Source of the DNA: Rhodocyclaceae bacterium
GTDB taxonomy: Bacteria; Pseudomonadota; Gammaproteobacteria; Burkholderiales; Rhodocyclaceae
Reading direction: 5' to 3'
Length of the DNA: 46,403 bases
Assembly (NCBI GenBank): GCA_020445665.1
Contig: JAGRGD010000106.1
Location: 1 to 46,403, forward strand
Below the pieces are notes generated by a model. It saw only the letters and a list, made by a program, of their open reading frames with translations, did no database searches and had not been told where the DNA came from. This document shows positions 37,280 to 45,962 of this stretch, in pieces. The number at the start of each line of letters is the position of its first letter. Position 1 is the stretch's first letter. A program made the position numbers and the translations under genes.

Positions 37280-37897
37280 TCAGCCGTCGATGCAGTCCGA
37301 GGGGAACTGCACCAGCAACTGGTCGAGCAGGCGGCTAGCCACCGTATCGACGTCGTCGCGCACGCCGAAGTCCTTGAGTTGTATGGTTTTCAACCCACTA
37401 TAGCCGCAGGGGTTGATCCACGTAAATGGGGCAAGATCCATATCGACGTTGAGGGCCAGGCCGTGGTAGGAGCAGCCGTTGCGCACCCGCAGGCCGAGGG
37501 CCGCGATCTTGTCTTCACCGATGTAGACACCCGGCGCGCCGTCCTTGCGCCGGGCGGCGAGGCCGTAGCCGGCCAGGCAGTCGATCAGGGCCTGCTCGAT
37601 CCGCTGCACCATCTCGCGCACCTTGAGGTTGCGGCGGCGCAGGTCGAGCATCAGGTAGCCCACCACCTGACCGGGTCCGTGGTAGGTGATCTGCCCGCCC
37701 CGGTCGATCTTGACCACCGGGATGTCGGTGTCCCGCAGCAGGTGTTCGCGCTTGCCGGCCTGCCCCAGGGTGTAGGTCGGCGGGTGCTGGACCAGCCAGC
37801 ACTCGTCGGGGCTGTCCGGGCCCCGCTCGCCGGTGTAGGCCTGCATTGCCTGCCAGACGGGCTCGTAGGGCACCAGCCCGAGCCGTCGCACGACCAT
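37280..37897 (-). CDS. lipB: octanoyl-ACP:protein N-octanoyltransferase
   Basis: A 205-residue transferase that moves octanoyl from ACP to lipoyl domains for LipA. QHPPTYTLGQAGK and DRGGQITYHGPGQVVGYLMLDLRR are the family signature. The catalytic Lys is in EDKIAALGLRV, and the catalytic Cys is Cys164 in INPCGY. I chose ATG 37,897 because family proteins begin close to this point. The longer frame upstream runs into ybeD in another frame. It is 14 bases after ybeD. Confidence 0.95.
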   Translation of the reverse strand: MVVRRLGLVPYEPVWQAMQAYTGERGPDSPDECWLVQHPPTYTLGQAGKREHLLRDTDIPVVKIDRGGQITYHGPGQVVGYLMLDLRRRNLKVREMVQRIEQALIDCLAGYGLAARRKDGAPGVYIGEDKIAALGLRVRNGCSYHGLALNVDMDLAPFTWINPCGYSGLKTIQLKDFGVRDDVDTVASRLLDQLLVQFPSDCIDG

Positions 37898-37911
37898 GGG
37901 CGGGGCAGGGC

Positions 37912-38187
37912 TCAAAGCACCACCTTGACCATCGGATGCGACGACAGCTCGCGGTACAGCGCGTCGAGCTGTGCCTGCGAGGTGGCGCGGACGGTGCAGG
38001 TGAGCGACAGGTAGTTGCCCTTGCTCGAGGGGCGCATCTCCATCGAATTGCCATCGAAATCCGGCGCGTGCCGGAGCACCACCTCGAGGATCCCCTGGGC
38101 AAACTCGTCGCACCGCACCCCCATCACCTTGATCGGGAAATCGCTCGGAAACTCGATCAGTGAATCCTTCCCACGCTCAGCCACCAC
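37912..38187 (-). CDS. ybeD: YbeD/DUF493 family protein
   Basis: A 91-residue ACT-like domain protein of the YbeD (DUF493) family, usually found beside lipB. IEFPSDFPIKVMGVRCDEFAQGI and SSKGNYLSLTCTVRATSQAQLDALYREL are characteristic, and the C-terminus VKVVL ends the domain. A regulatory role in lipoate metabolism has been suggested from gene context only. The start overlaps the aminotransferase stop by 11 bases. Confidence 0.92.
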   Translation of the reverse strand: MVAERGKDSLIEFPSDFPIKVMGVRCDEFAQGILEVVLRHAPDFDGNSMEMRPSSKGNYLSLTCTVRATSQAQLDALYRELSSHPMVKVVL

Positions 38188-39037
38188 GCATCACCTTCGT
38201 CTTGTAGTCCTGGTACCAGCCCATCATCCGCCGGGCTACCGGCCCCGGGCGGCCATCGCCGACAGGGCGGTCGTCGAGCCGCGTCACCGGCAGCACCTCT
38301 TTCGTCGACGAGGTCATCCAGATTTCGTCCGCGGAACGCAGTTCGTCCTCGAGGATCTCGCGCACCATGAAGGGCTGTCCATACGCCTCGGCCAGTTCGA
38401 GCACCACGTCGTAGGTGATGCCGGGCAGCATCAGGTGGCTCTTCGGCGGCGTCGTCATGACCCCGTCGCGGACAATGAAGATGTTGGACGCCGAGCCCTC
38501 GGTCAGGAAGCCATCGCGCAGCAAAATGGCTTCGACACAGCCGGCCTTGACCGCGGCGTTGCGCAGCAGGCAGTTGGCCAGCAGGGCCGTGGTCTTGAGG
38601 TCGCAGCGCAGCCAGCGGAAGTCGGCCGCGGTGATCGCCGCGACACCGGATTCACGCTGCGCCTCCGGCACAGTGACCAGCGCCTCGCTCATCATGAACA
38701 CGGTCGGCCGGACGCCCTCCGGAAACGCGTGATTGCGACGCGAATCGGCGCCGCGGGTGACCTGCAGATAGATCGACTGGTCTTCCCAGGCATTGCGTTC
38801 GATCAGCGCCTTCACGAGGCCTTGCCAGGTGGCGAGGTCGTGAGGATTCTCAAGCTCGAGGGCGGCCAGTGTGTTGGCCAGCCGGCCAAGATGCTCATCG
38901 AGCCGGAAGGGTCGGCGCGAGTAGACGGGAATGACCTCGTAGGCGCCGTCGCCGAACAGGAAGCCCCGGTCCATCGGCGAGACCCGGGCCTCGGCGAGGG
39001 GCAGGAAGCTTCCGTCGAGCAGGCAGATGGCACTCAT
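38177..39037 (-). CDS. dat: D-amino acid aminotransferase (class IV PLP)
   Basis: A 286-residue fold-type IV aminotransferase. VSPMDRGFLFGDGAYEVIPVY is the family start, and SIYLQVTRGADSRRNH the substrate-side block. The catalytic Lys is in DLKTTALLANCL, followed by AILLRDGFLTEGSASNIFIV. It is of the D-alanine transaminase group, supplying D-Ala/D-Glu for peptidoglycan or acting on branched substrates. Start ATG 39,037, seven bases after dacC. In this block it probably links wall synthesis to the neighbouring D,D-carboxypeptidase. Confidence 0.9.
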   Translation of the reverse strand: MSAICLLDGSFLPLAEARVSPMDRGFLFGDGAYEVIPVYSRRPFRLDEHLGRLANTLAALELENPHDLATWQGLVKALIERNAWEDQSIYLQVTRGADSRRNHAFPEGVRPTVFMMSEALVTVPEAQRESGVAAITAADFRWLRCDLKTTALLANCLLRNAAVKAGCVEAILLRDGFLTEGSASNIFIVRDGVMTTPPKSHLMLPGITYDVVLELAEAYGQPFMVREILEDELRSADEIWMTSSTKEVLPVTRLDDRPVGDGRPGPVARRMMGWYQDYKTKVMRGG

Positions 39038-39044
39038 GGGTGCC

Positions 39045-40172
39045 TCACAGGCTCTTGATCCACAGCCGCAGGGCGTCCCAGGTGCGACCGAACCAGCCCG
39101 CCAGCGGCACATCCTGCAGTGCAACCACCGGGTATTTGCCCAGTTCGCGACCGTCCAGGGAGACCGTCAGCGTGCCCACCTGCTGGCCCTTCTGCACCGG
39201 CGCGGTGACCGGCTGCATGCTGGCGAGGTCGAACTTCAGGTTTTCGGCCTGCGCCTTTGGCACCGACATCACCAGATCGCTCAGAAAACCGGTCTGCAGG
39301 GTGTCGGTCTCGCCTTTCCAGACCGGCATCTCGGAGACCGACCGGCCGGCCTCGTAGAGGCGCACCGTGTCGAAGAACAGGAAACCGTGGTTGAGCAGCT
39401 TGAGCGACTCCTCGGCACGGGATGCCTCGCTGCTGGCGCCGGTCACCACCGAAATCAGGCGGCGCTCGCCGCGCTTGGCCGACGAGATGAGGCAGTAGCC
39501 GGCACTGTCGGTATGGCCCGTCTTGACCCCATCGACGGTCGGATCGAGCCACAGCAGGCGGTTGCGGTTCGACTGCTTGATCTCGTTGTAGGTGAACTCC
39601 TTCTGCGAGTAGATCGGGTAGTACTCGGGGAAGTCACGCATGATCGCGCTGGTCAGCAACGCGAGATCGCGGCCGGTGGTCAGGTGCTGCGGGTCTGGCA
39701 GACCGGTGGCGTTCATGAAGCGGGTGTCCCGCATGCCCAGGCGCTCCGCCTCCTGGTTCATCAGCTGGACGAAGCCCTCTTCGGAGCCTGCGATCAGTTC
39801 GGCAAGCGCCACGCAAGCGTCGTTGCCGGACTGGACAATGACGCCCCGCACGAGTTCGTCGACGGTGACCGGCCGGCGCGGCTCGATGAACATCCGAGAG
39901 CCGATCATCTTCCAGGCCTTCTCCGACACCGGCACCTGCTGGTCGCCGGTAATGCGCCCCTCCTTGAGGGCAGCGAAAGTCAGGTAGGCCGTCATCAGCT
40001 TGGTCAGCGAGGCAGGCTCGATTCGCCGCCCGGCGTCGTGCTCGATCAGGGGCTGGCCGGTGGCCACATCGACCAGCAACCAGGTGTCGGCCGCAATCTG
40101 GGGCGGTGCCGAGCCCTGGGCAAAGGCGAGCTGGGCAGTGAGGAACAGGAACAGGAAGGTGACAATGCGCAT
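39045..40172 (-). CDS. dacC: D-alanyl-D-alanine carboxypeptidase (PBP5/6 family)
   Basis: A 375-residue periplasmic peptidase that trims the terminal D-Ala from peptidoglycan stems. It has a signal peptide (residues 1-19, FLFLFLTAQLAFA), the active-site SxxK as SLTK with Ser55, SGN in VQSGNDACVAL and KTG in VKTGHTDSAG. A C-terminal beta domain ends in a short amphipathic helix (GRTWDALRLWIKSL), the membrane anchor of this class. It is 7 bases before dat. The gene symbol could equally be dacA. Confidence 0.93.
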   Translation of the reverse strand: MRIVTFLFLFLTAQLAFAQGSAPPQIAADTWLLVDVATGQPLIEHDAGRRIEPASLTKLMTAYLTFAALKEGRITGDQQVPVSEKAWKMIGSRMFIEPRRPVTVDELVRGVIVQSGNDACVALAELIAGSEEGFVQLMNQEAERLGMRDTRFMNATGLPDPQHLTTGRDLALLTSAIMRDFPEYYPIYSQKEFTYNEIKQSNRNRLLWLDPTVDGVKTGHTDSAGYCLISSAKRGERRLISVVTGASSEASRAEESLKLLNHGFLFFDTVRLYEAGRSVSEMPVWKGETDTLQTGFLSDLVMSVPKAQAENLKFDLASMQPVTAPVQKGQQVGTLTVSLDGRELGKYPVVALQDVPLAGWFGRTWDALRLWIKSL

Positions 40173-40261
40173 GGATCGGGACTTCTGTGGCTTCTGGGGT
40201 AGGACGGGCCACGGCGCGACCGGCGCCGTAGCGGGACAGGGCCGGGCCGTGGGCGAGTGCG

Positions 40262-41383
40262 TCAGCGGGACACGGCGAAGGCCTTGATCTTCAAGGTGGC
40301 GCCGACGGTTTCAGCGCGCTTGCGGGCTTCCTCCACGGTAGCATAGGGGCCGAGATGGAGTCGAAAGCGCAGGCCGATCGGCACCACCTGAAGACGCTCG
40401 ACCGGCTCGCCGAGTTCCCCGGCGGCCATGGTTCGAAAATCTTCCGCATTGGCGCGGCTGCTGAACGCGCCGAGCTGGACAAAATGCTGCTCGGCCGTTG
40501 GCGAGGCGGCGGCCGGCGCGATGGGGGCATCGCCCCCCGCAGCGACGGCCGGCGTCGGGGCAGGCGCGGTGTCGACCAGCGGGGCCTCACCGGGCTTGCC
40601 CGCCGACGCTTCGCCCCCCTCCCCTGCAACCGATGCGGCAACACCCGCCGCGGTATCGAGCGGCGCGGCAGGGAGCGGCAGCGCTTCGATGGCGCTCGCC
40701 TCGGGCAGGGACGGCAGGGCGACTGCGGCACTCTCGACCACCGCCACGCCGGGACGGCGCAGCGGGGGCACGGCGCGCCCGGACGCCATCTCGACCTCGT
40801 CACCCGGCACGATCGACATCACCTCGACCGCGGCACTGCCCTGCTCGATGTAACCGAGCCGGTAGGCCGCCGCGTAGGACAGGTCGATGACCCGCCCCCT
40901 CAGGAAGGGGCCCCGGTCATTGACCCGCACGACCACGCTGCGTCCGTTGCCGAGGTTGGTCACCCGGGCGTAGCTTGGGATCGGCAGCGTCGGGTGGGCC
41001 GCCGTCATCTTGTACATGTCGTAGACCTCGCCGCTGGCGGTGCGCTTGCCGTGGAACTTGCGCCCGTACCAGCTGGCCTTGCCCCTCTGGGTGAAGGGTG
41101 CGACCTGGGTCTGGGGCGTGAATGACTGGCCCAGCGCCTCGTAGGGGCGGTTGGCGAAGCGGTGCAGGGGCTCCTCGCGGGGCACCGCATCGGGCACCGC
41201 CGCAAGATCGGCCGGCGGGTTGGCGTGGGGGCCGTCATCCTGGTAATAGCCGCCGGGTCGTTCATCGGGCACCCGCTCCGGCCCGGACGGGATCGGCGTC
41301 GAACCACAGCCGGCCAGCAGGCCGAGCGCGAACAGCATGGCGAAGATCGTCAACAGGCGGTGGCGCGGCCAGCTCATCGTCAT
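40262..41383 (-). CDS. rlpA: septal ring lytic transglycosylase RlpA
   Basis: A 373-residue outer-membrane lipoprotein. The signal peptide ends LLAGCGS, a standard lipobox. The double-psi beta-barrel domain has the RlpA core GKASWYGRKFHGKRTASGEVYD with catalytic Glu/Asp, and VVRVNDRGPF. An Ala/Pro-rich linker of about 100 residues leads to a C-terminal SPOR domain (FVQLGAFSSRANAEDF) that binds denuded septal glycan. ATG at 41,383; Met three residues later is an alternative. It follows rodA by 10 bases. Confidence 0.94.
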   Translation of the reverse strand: MTMSWPRHRLLTIFAMLFALGLLAGCGSTPIPSGPERVPDERPGGYYQDDGPHANPPADLAAVPDAVPREEPLHRFANRPYEALGQSFTPQTQVAPFTQRGKASWYGRKFHGKRTASGEVYDMYKMTAAHPTLPIPSYARVTNLGNGRSVVVRVNDRGPFLRGRVIDLSYAAAYRLGYIEQGSAAVEVMSIVPGDEVEMASGRAVPPLRRPGVAVVESAAVALPSLPEASAIEALPLPAAPLDTAAGVAASVAGEGGEASAGKPGEAPLVDTAPAPTPAVAAGGDAPIAPAAASPTAEQHFVQLGAFSSRANAEDFRTMAAGELGEPVERLQVVPIGLRFRLHLGPYATVEEARKRAETVGATLKIKAFAVSR

Positions 41384-41393
41384 CGTCGGTACC

Positions 41394-42536
41394 TCATTTC
41401 TGCGTCAGGAAGCGCGCCCGCTGCACGCTCATCAGGATGCCCAGCCCGAGGCACAGCGTCACCAGCGCCGTGCCACCGTAGCTGACAAAGGGCAGAGGCA
41501 CGCCCACCACCGGCAGGATGCCACTGACCATGCCCATGTTAACGAAGGCATAGGTGAAGAAGATCATGCTGACGGCGCCGGCCAGCAGGCGGGACGCCAG
41601 GGTGGGTGCCGCCATCGCGATGATGAAACCGCGCGCGATCAGGGCAATGTACAGGAACACCAGCAGGCAGGCGCCGACGAAGCCGAACTCCTCGCCGAGC
41701 ACCGCGAAGATGAAGTCGGTATGGCGCTCGGGGATGAAGGCCAGGTGGGTCTGGGTGCCATCGCGCCAGCCCTTGCCGGCCATGCCACCGGAGCCGATCG
41801 CAATCGTCGACTGGATGATGTGGAAGCCCTTGCCGAGCGGGTCGGAGCTGGGATCGAGCAGCGTACACACCCGATTCTTCTGGTAACCGTGCAGCACCAC
41901 CCAGTCCACCTCGGGCTGGCAGATCCGGTCGCCGAAGCCGACGATCGAGCCGATGCCGACAATCGCCGCAAGCGCTACCGGGGCGATCAGCTTCCAGGAG
42001 AGGCCCGCGAAGAAGAGCACGAAGAAACCCGCCGCCGCGACAAGCAGCGCCGTTCCGAGGTCCGGCTGCTTGACGATCAGCCCGACCGGCACCAGCAGCA
42101 GCACGAAGGCCACGACAAAATCGCGCGCGCCGATGGCGCCTTCCCGTTGCTGGAAGTACCAGGCCAGCATCAACGGCACGGCAATCTTCATGATCTCGGA
42201 GGGCTGGATGCGGGAGATTCCGACGTTGAGCCAGCGCTGGGCCCCCTTCGAGGTTTCACCGAACAGGGCCACGGCGATCAGCAGCAGTACGCCGACCAGG
42301 TAAAGGGGCACGGCGGTCGCAAGAATCCGCTGCACCGGCATCCGGGCGGCCACCCACATCACCCCGACCGCCACGCCGGTGTTGATCATCTGCGACTCCA
42401 TGCGCACCGGCGAGGCGCTCGCCATCAGCACGAAGGCATAGCCGAGCAGCAGGCTGACGAGGACGAGCAGGATCGGGTCCATCGGCTCGAGCAGACCCAC
42501 CAGCAGGCGGCGCGGATCGAAGCGGCGGCCGGTCAT
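41394..42536 (-). CDS. rodA: peptidoglycan glycosyltransferase RodA (SEDS)
   Basis: A 380-residue SEDS polymerase with about ten membrane segments. WLNVGISRIQPSEIMKIAVPL, LIVKQPDLGTALL and the C-terminal GMVSGILPVVGVPLPFVSYGG are the family signatures, including the catalytic Asp of the QPDLGT block. It polymerises lipid II for elongation with PBP2. ATG 42,536 overlaps the mrdA stop as ATGA, so it is translationally coupled. The frame reaches further upstream but overlaps mrdA. Confidence 0.96.
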   Translation of the reverse strand: MTGRRFDPRRLLVGLLEPMDPILLVLVSLLLGYAFVLMASASPVRMESQMINTGVAVGVMWVAARMPVQRILATAVPLYLVGVLLLIAVALFGETSKGAQRWLNVGISRIQPSEIMKIAVPLMLAWYFQQREGAIGARDFVVAFVLLLVPVGLIVKQPDLGTALLVAAAGFFVLFFAGLSWKLIAPVALAAIVGIGSIVGFGDRICQPEVDWVVLHGYQKNRVCTLLDPSSDPLGKGFHIIQSTIAIGSGGMAGKGWRDGTQTHLAFIPERHTDFIFAVLGEEFGFVGACLLVFLYIALIARGFIIAMAAPTLASRLLAGAVSMIFFTYAFVNMGMVSGILPVVGVPLPFVSYGGTALVTLCLGLGILMSVQRARFLTQK

Positions 42537-44470
42537 GGCGTGTCTCCCGTGCGAGGCTGGGGCGCCCCTGCCGGCCGCGGCGACGCAACCGCGTCGCTGG
42601 CGTCCTCGTCGGCCTCGGCCTCGCCGGCAGGGCGGATGCCGAGGAGATAGTAGTCGAGCAACTGGCGGGCGATCGGGGCGGCCGCCTGGGAGCCGAATCC
42701 GCCGTTCTCCACCAGTACCGCCAGCGCGATCCGCGGCGCCTCGACCGGCGCAAAGGCCACGTACAGCGAATGATCGCGCAGGCGCTCCTTGACGTCCTTG
42801 GCCCGATAGGTCGCGCCCCGCAGCGAGAAGACCTGGGCCGTGCCGGTCTTGCCGGCCACCCGGTAGGGTACGTTGGCGAAGGCCCGCCGTCCGGTACCCT
42901 CGATGTTCACCCCTTCCATCGCCTGCTTGATGAAGTCCACATGGGTCTTGGCCAGGGGCAGCCGGTCGAGGGGCTCGGGCTCGATGACCCGGCGCGCACC
43001 GGTCGATACATCCTCGACGTAACGCACCACGTGGGGTCGGAAGCGCACCCCGTCGGCGGCCAGGGTCGCCACCGCACTGGCCAGCTGGATCGGCGTATAG
43101 GCGTTGTAGCCCTGCCCGATGCCCACCGAGATGGTCTCGCCGGCAAACCACTTCTTCTGTTCGGCACGTCGGAAGCGCTGGCGCTTCCACTCCGGTGAAG
43201 GCAGCACCCCGCTCGATTCCCCCTCGATGTCGACGCCGGTCTTCGAGCCGAGGCCGAAGCGCCCCATGAACTCGGCGATCTGCTCGATGCCCAGGTCGGC
43301 GGCCAGGCGGTAATAGTAGGTGTTGCAGGAGAAGGCGATCGAATCGTACATGTCGACCATGCCGTGGCCACCCACCTTGTCGTCGCGGAAGCGGTGGCCG
43401 CCGAAGTCAAAGTAGCCCGGATCCGAAATGGCCTGCTCGGGCGTCCGCTTGCCGGTTGTCAGGGCCGCCAGCGCCATGAACGGCTTGAAGGTCGAGCCGG
43501 GTGGATTGGCGCTGGATAGCGCCCGGTTCAGCAGGGGATGGTCCGGCGAGTTGTTGAGGGCATCCCAGTCCTGGGTCGAGATGCCATCGACGAAGAGGTT
43601 CGGATCGTAGGACGGCGCCGAAACCATCGCCAGCACGCCGCCGCTCGACGGCTCGATCGCCACCAGCGCGCCGCGGCGCTCGCCGAAGGCCGCCTCGGCC
43701 ACCTGCTGCAGACCCCGATCGAGGGTCAGCACCAGGTTGTTGCCCGAGGTCGGCGGCGTGCGGCGCAGCTGACGCACCGCGCGGCCGCCAGCGTCCACCT
43801 CGACTTCCTCGACGCCGGTGATCCCGTGCAGTTCCCCCTCGTAGCTCTGCTCCAGGCCGACCTTGCCGATATGTTCGGTGCCCCGGTAGTTGGCCTCCTG
43901 GTCACGCGCCTCGATGCGAGTCAGATCTCGGTCGTTGATGCGTCCGATGTAGCCGATCACGTGGGCCGCCAGCGCGCCGTTGGGGTAGTCGCGGAACAGC
44001 CGGGCCTTGACCTCGACCTCCGGAAACTCGAAGCGCCGCGCAACGAAGCGTGCCACCTCGGCATCCGACAGTCGGGTGCGAATCGGCACGCTGTCGAAAT
44101 TGCGGCTTTCTTCCAGGATCTTGCGGTAGCGGCGACGGTCCCGCTGGGTGATCTCGACCACGGTCTGCAGGCGGTCGAAGATGGCGTCGGCCTCGCGGAA
44201 GTGGCCGGGCAGCACCTCCAGCGTATAGGCGGCATAGTTGCGCGCCAGCACCTCGCCGTTGCGGTCAACGATCAGCCCGCGGTTGGGCACGATGGGCACC
44301 AGCGCAATGCGGTTGTCCTCGGCGCGGGTGTGGTAGTAGTCGTAGCGGCTGATCTGCAACCAGCCGAAGCGCGCCACCAGCACCGCGAAGCACACCAGCA
44401 TGAACCCGCCGGCGATCAGCAGGCGACGCCGGAAATGCTGCAGTTCCTGCTCGGGCGCGTCGAAGGTCAT
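42533..44470 (-). CDS. mrdA: penicillin-binding protein 2 (elongation transpeptidase)
   Basis: A 645-residue class B PBP. One N-terminal membrane helix (LLIAGGFMLVCFAVLVARFGWLQI) precedes the dimerisation domain and then the transpeptidase domain. The domain has Ser326 in GSTFKPF, SCN in FSCNTYYY and KTG in VAGKTGTAQ. It cross-links new peptidoglycan during rod elongation. Sixteen bases separate it from mreD. The C-terminal tail (about 30 residues, Ala/Glu/Pro-rich) is not conserved in the family. Confidence 0.96.
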   Translation of the reverse strand: MTFDAPEQELQHFRRRLLIAGGFMLVCFAVLVARFGWLQISRYDYYHTRAEDNRIALVPIVPNRGLIVDRNGEVLARNYAAYTLEVLPGHFREADAIFDRLQTVVEITQRDRRRYRKILEESRNFDSVPIRTRLSDAEVARFVARRFEFPEVEVKARLFRDYPNGALAAHVIGYIGRINDRDLTRIEARDQEANYRGTEHIGKVGLEQSYEGELHGITGVEEVEVDAGGRAVRQLRRTPPTSGNNLVLTLDRGLQQVAEAAFGERRGALVAIEPSSGGVLAMVSAPSYDPNLFVDGISTQDWDALNNSPDHPLLNRALSSANPPGSTFKPFMALAALTTGKRTPEQAISDPGYFDFGGHRFRDDKVGGHGMVDMYDSIAFSCNTYYYRLAADLGIEQIAEFMGRFGLGSKTGVDIEGESSGVLPSPEWKRQRFRRAEQKKWFAGETISVGIGQGYNAYTPIQLASAVATLAADGVRFRPHVVRYVEDVSTGARRVIEPEPLDRLPLAKTHVDFIKQAMEGVNIEGTGRRAFANVPYRVAGKTGTAQVFSLRGATYRAKDVKERLRDHSLYVAFAPVEAPRIALAVLVENGGFGSQAAAPIARQLLDYYLLGIRPAGEAEADEDASDAVASPRPAGAPQPRTGDTP

Positions 44471-44486
44471 CGGGCGTCGCGGCGGC

Positions 44487-45008
44487 TCAAATCGGCCGGT
44501 TGTCGTCCCGCTCGGTCGGGCGGAACTGGGGCAGGAGAAGTACGAAGTGCAACGGCACCCACAGCAGAGCGGCGGTGAAGCTGCCGGTGAAGTACCACCA
44601 GCCCGGGAAATCGGCGCCAGCGAGCATCCGGATCGCCACCATCACGACGTGGATGAGCAGCAGCAGGGGCAGGATGTGCAGTGCCTGCTCGATCGGCGAG
44701 AACCACAGCACCCGCCGCGACAGCGCGTTGGCCCCGTACGCCAGCAGAACGTAGGCCAACGCGTGCTGGCCGAGGGCAGCGCCGTGCCCGACATCGACCA
44801 GCAGACCGAAGACGAAGCCGGTGCCCAGGCCAATACGCAAGGGCTCGCGCACACACCAGAAGGCCAGCACCAGGGCCAGCCAGTCCGGCACGCCCGGGAG
44901 ATGCCCGGTGGGGATCAGCGTCATCGCGAACGCCACCAGCAGCGACAGGTAGAGGTACCACTGCTTGACCGGCTGGAGGATCCGGCGGGACCGGTTGGTC
45001 GGCTGCAT
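44487..45008 (-). CDS. mreD: rod shape-determining protein MreD
   Basis: A 173-residue inner-membrane protein with about five helices. FVFGLLVDVGHGAALGQHALAYVLLAYGAN carries the usual FxxGLLxDxxxxxxLGxxAL pattern. It is the membrane part of the elongasome between MreC and PBP2/RodA. The start overlaps the mreC stop (TGATG). Confidence 0.92.
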   Translation of the reverse strand: MQPTNRSRRILQPVKQWYLYLSLLVAFAMTLIPTGHLPGVPDWLALVLAFWCVREPLRIGLGTGFVFGLLVDVGHGAALGQHALAYVLLAYGANALSRRVLWFSPIEQALHILPLLLLIHVVMVAIRMLAGADFPGWWYFTGSFTAALLWVPLHFVLLLPQFRPTERDDNRPI

Positions 45009-45898
45009 CAGCGCGCCCCTCCCGAAACCTCGGCAGAGGCCTCGCTCATTGGCGGCGGCGGCAGTTCGAGCCGCCCCATCACCAGCACCTGGGTGCTCTG
45101 CTCGACGCCGCCGATCGGCAGGCAGAAGATCCGTGCGAAGGCCTGGGTGTCCCGGTCCACGCGAATCACCCGGGCCACCGGCAGGCCCGGCAGATAGAGG
45201 CCATCGAGCCCCGAGGTGACCAGCGTGTCGCCCGGCTGCACATCTGCGGTGGCCGGCAGGTAGCGCAACTCCAGCTGCCCGGCACCGGCGCCGAACACCA
45301 CGCCGCGCAGGCCATTGCGCTGCACGGCAATCGGGATGGCCTGTTCCTTGTCTGTCAGCAGCGTCACCTCGGCCTGGATCGGGTGTATCCGCGTAATCTG
45401 TCCGATCACGCCGCGGGCGTCCACGACCGCGTCGCCGAGCACGATACCGTGAGTCGATCCCCGATCAAGAATGACTTTGCGGGTAAACGGGTCGTGGGCC
45501 GCGTACAGGACGTCGGCCGCCACCGAGCGGGCCGGCAGGTCGGTGCGCATGCCCAGCAGGGTGCGCAGGCGGGAGTTTTCCTGCGCCAGCTGATCGTGGC
45601 GCATCAGCTGTTCGGCCATCCGCAGCTGCTGCCGGCGCAGCAGGCCGTTCTCCTTCTGCACCTTCGCCAGGGTGGCGAAGTAGGTCGCGGCGTTGAGGAC
45701 CACGTCGGCCGGCGTCGCCGCCGCACGCTCGACCGGATAGAGCACCACCGCGACGGCCTGACGCATCACTTCGAGGTAGCGAAACTTGAGGTCGGTGACC
45801 AGCAGCGCCAGTGCGGCGGACACATACAGCATCAGGCGCACGGTCGGCGCGGGACCGCGCTTGAAGATGGGCGGGGCGTTGTGACCGATCAGCGACAT
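45008..45898 (-). CDS. mreC: rod shape-determining protein MreC
   Basis: A 296-residue periplasmic scaffold with one N-terminal membrane helix (about 22-40). A coiled-coil follows (FATLAKVQKENGLLRRQQLRMAEQL), then a two-lobed beta domain with DRGSTHGIVLGDAVVDARGVIGQI and GDTLVTSGLDGLYLPGLPVARV. It ties MreB filaments to PBP2. Start ATG 45,898, 64 bases after mreB. Confidence 0.95.
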   Translation of the reverse strand: MSLIGHNAPPIFKRGPAPTVRLMLYVSAALALLVTDLKFRYLEVMRQAVAVVLYPVERAAATPADVVLNAATYFATLAKVQKENGLLRRQQLRMAEQLMRHDQLAQENSRLRTLLGMRTDLPARSVAADVLYAAHDPFTRKVILDRGSTHGIVLGDAVVDARGVIGQITRIHPIQAEVTLLTDKEQAIPIAVQRNGLRGVVFGAGAGQLELRYLPATADVQPGDTLVTSGLDGLYLPGLPVARVIRVDRDTQAFARIFCLPIGGVEQSTQVLVMGRLELPPPPMSEASAEVSGGAR

Positions 45899-45962
45899 GG
45901 GCTCGTTAACGGCAACGCGGCCGCCCGGTACTCCTCGCGGCCGCGCAGGAGAGGCGCATCAA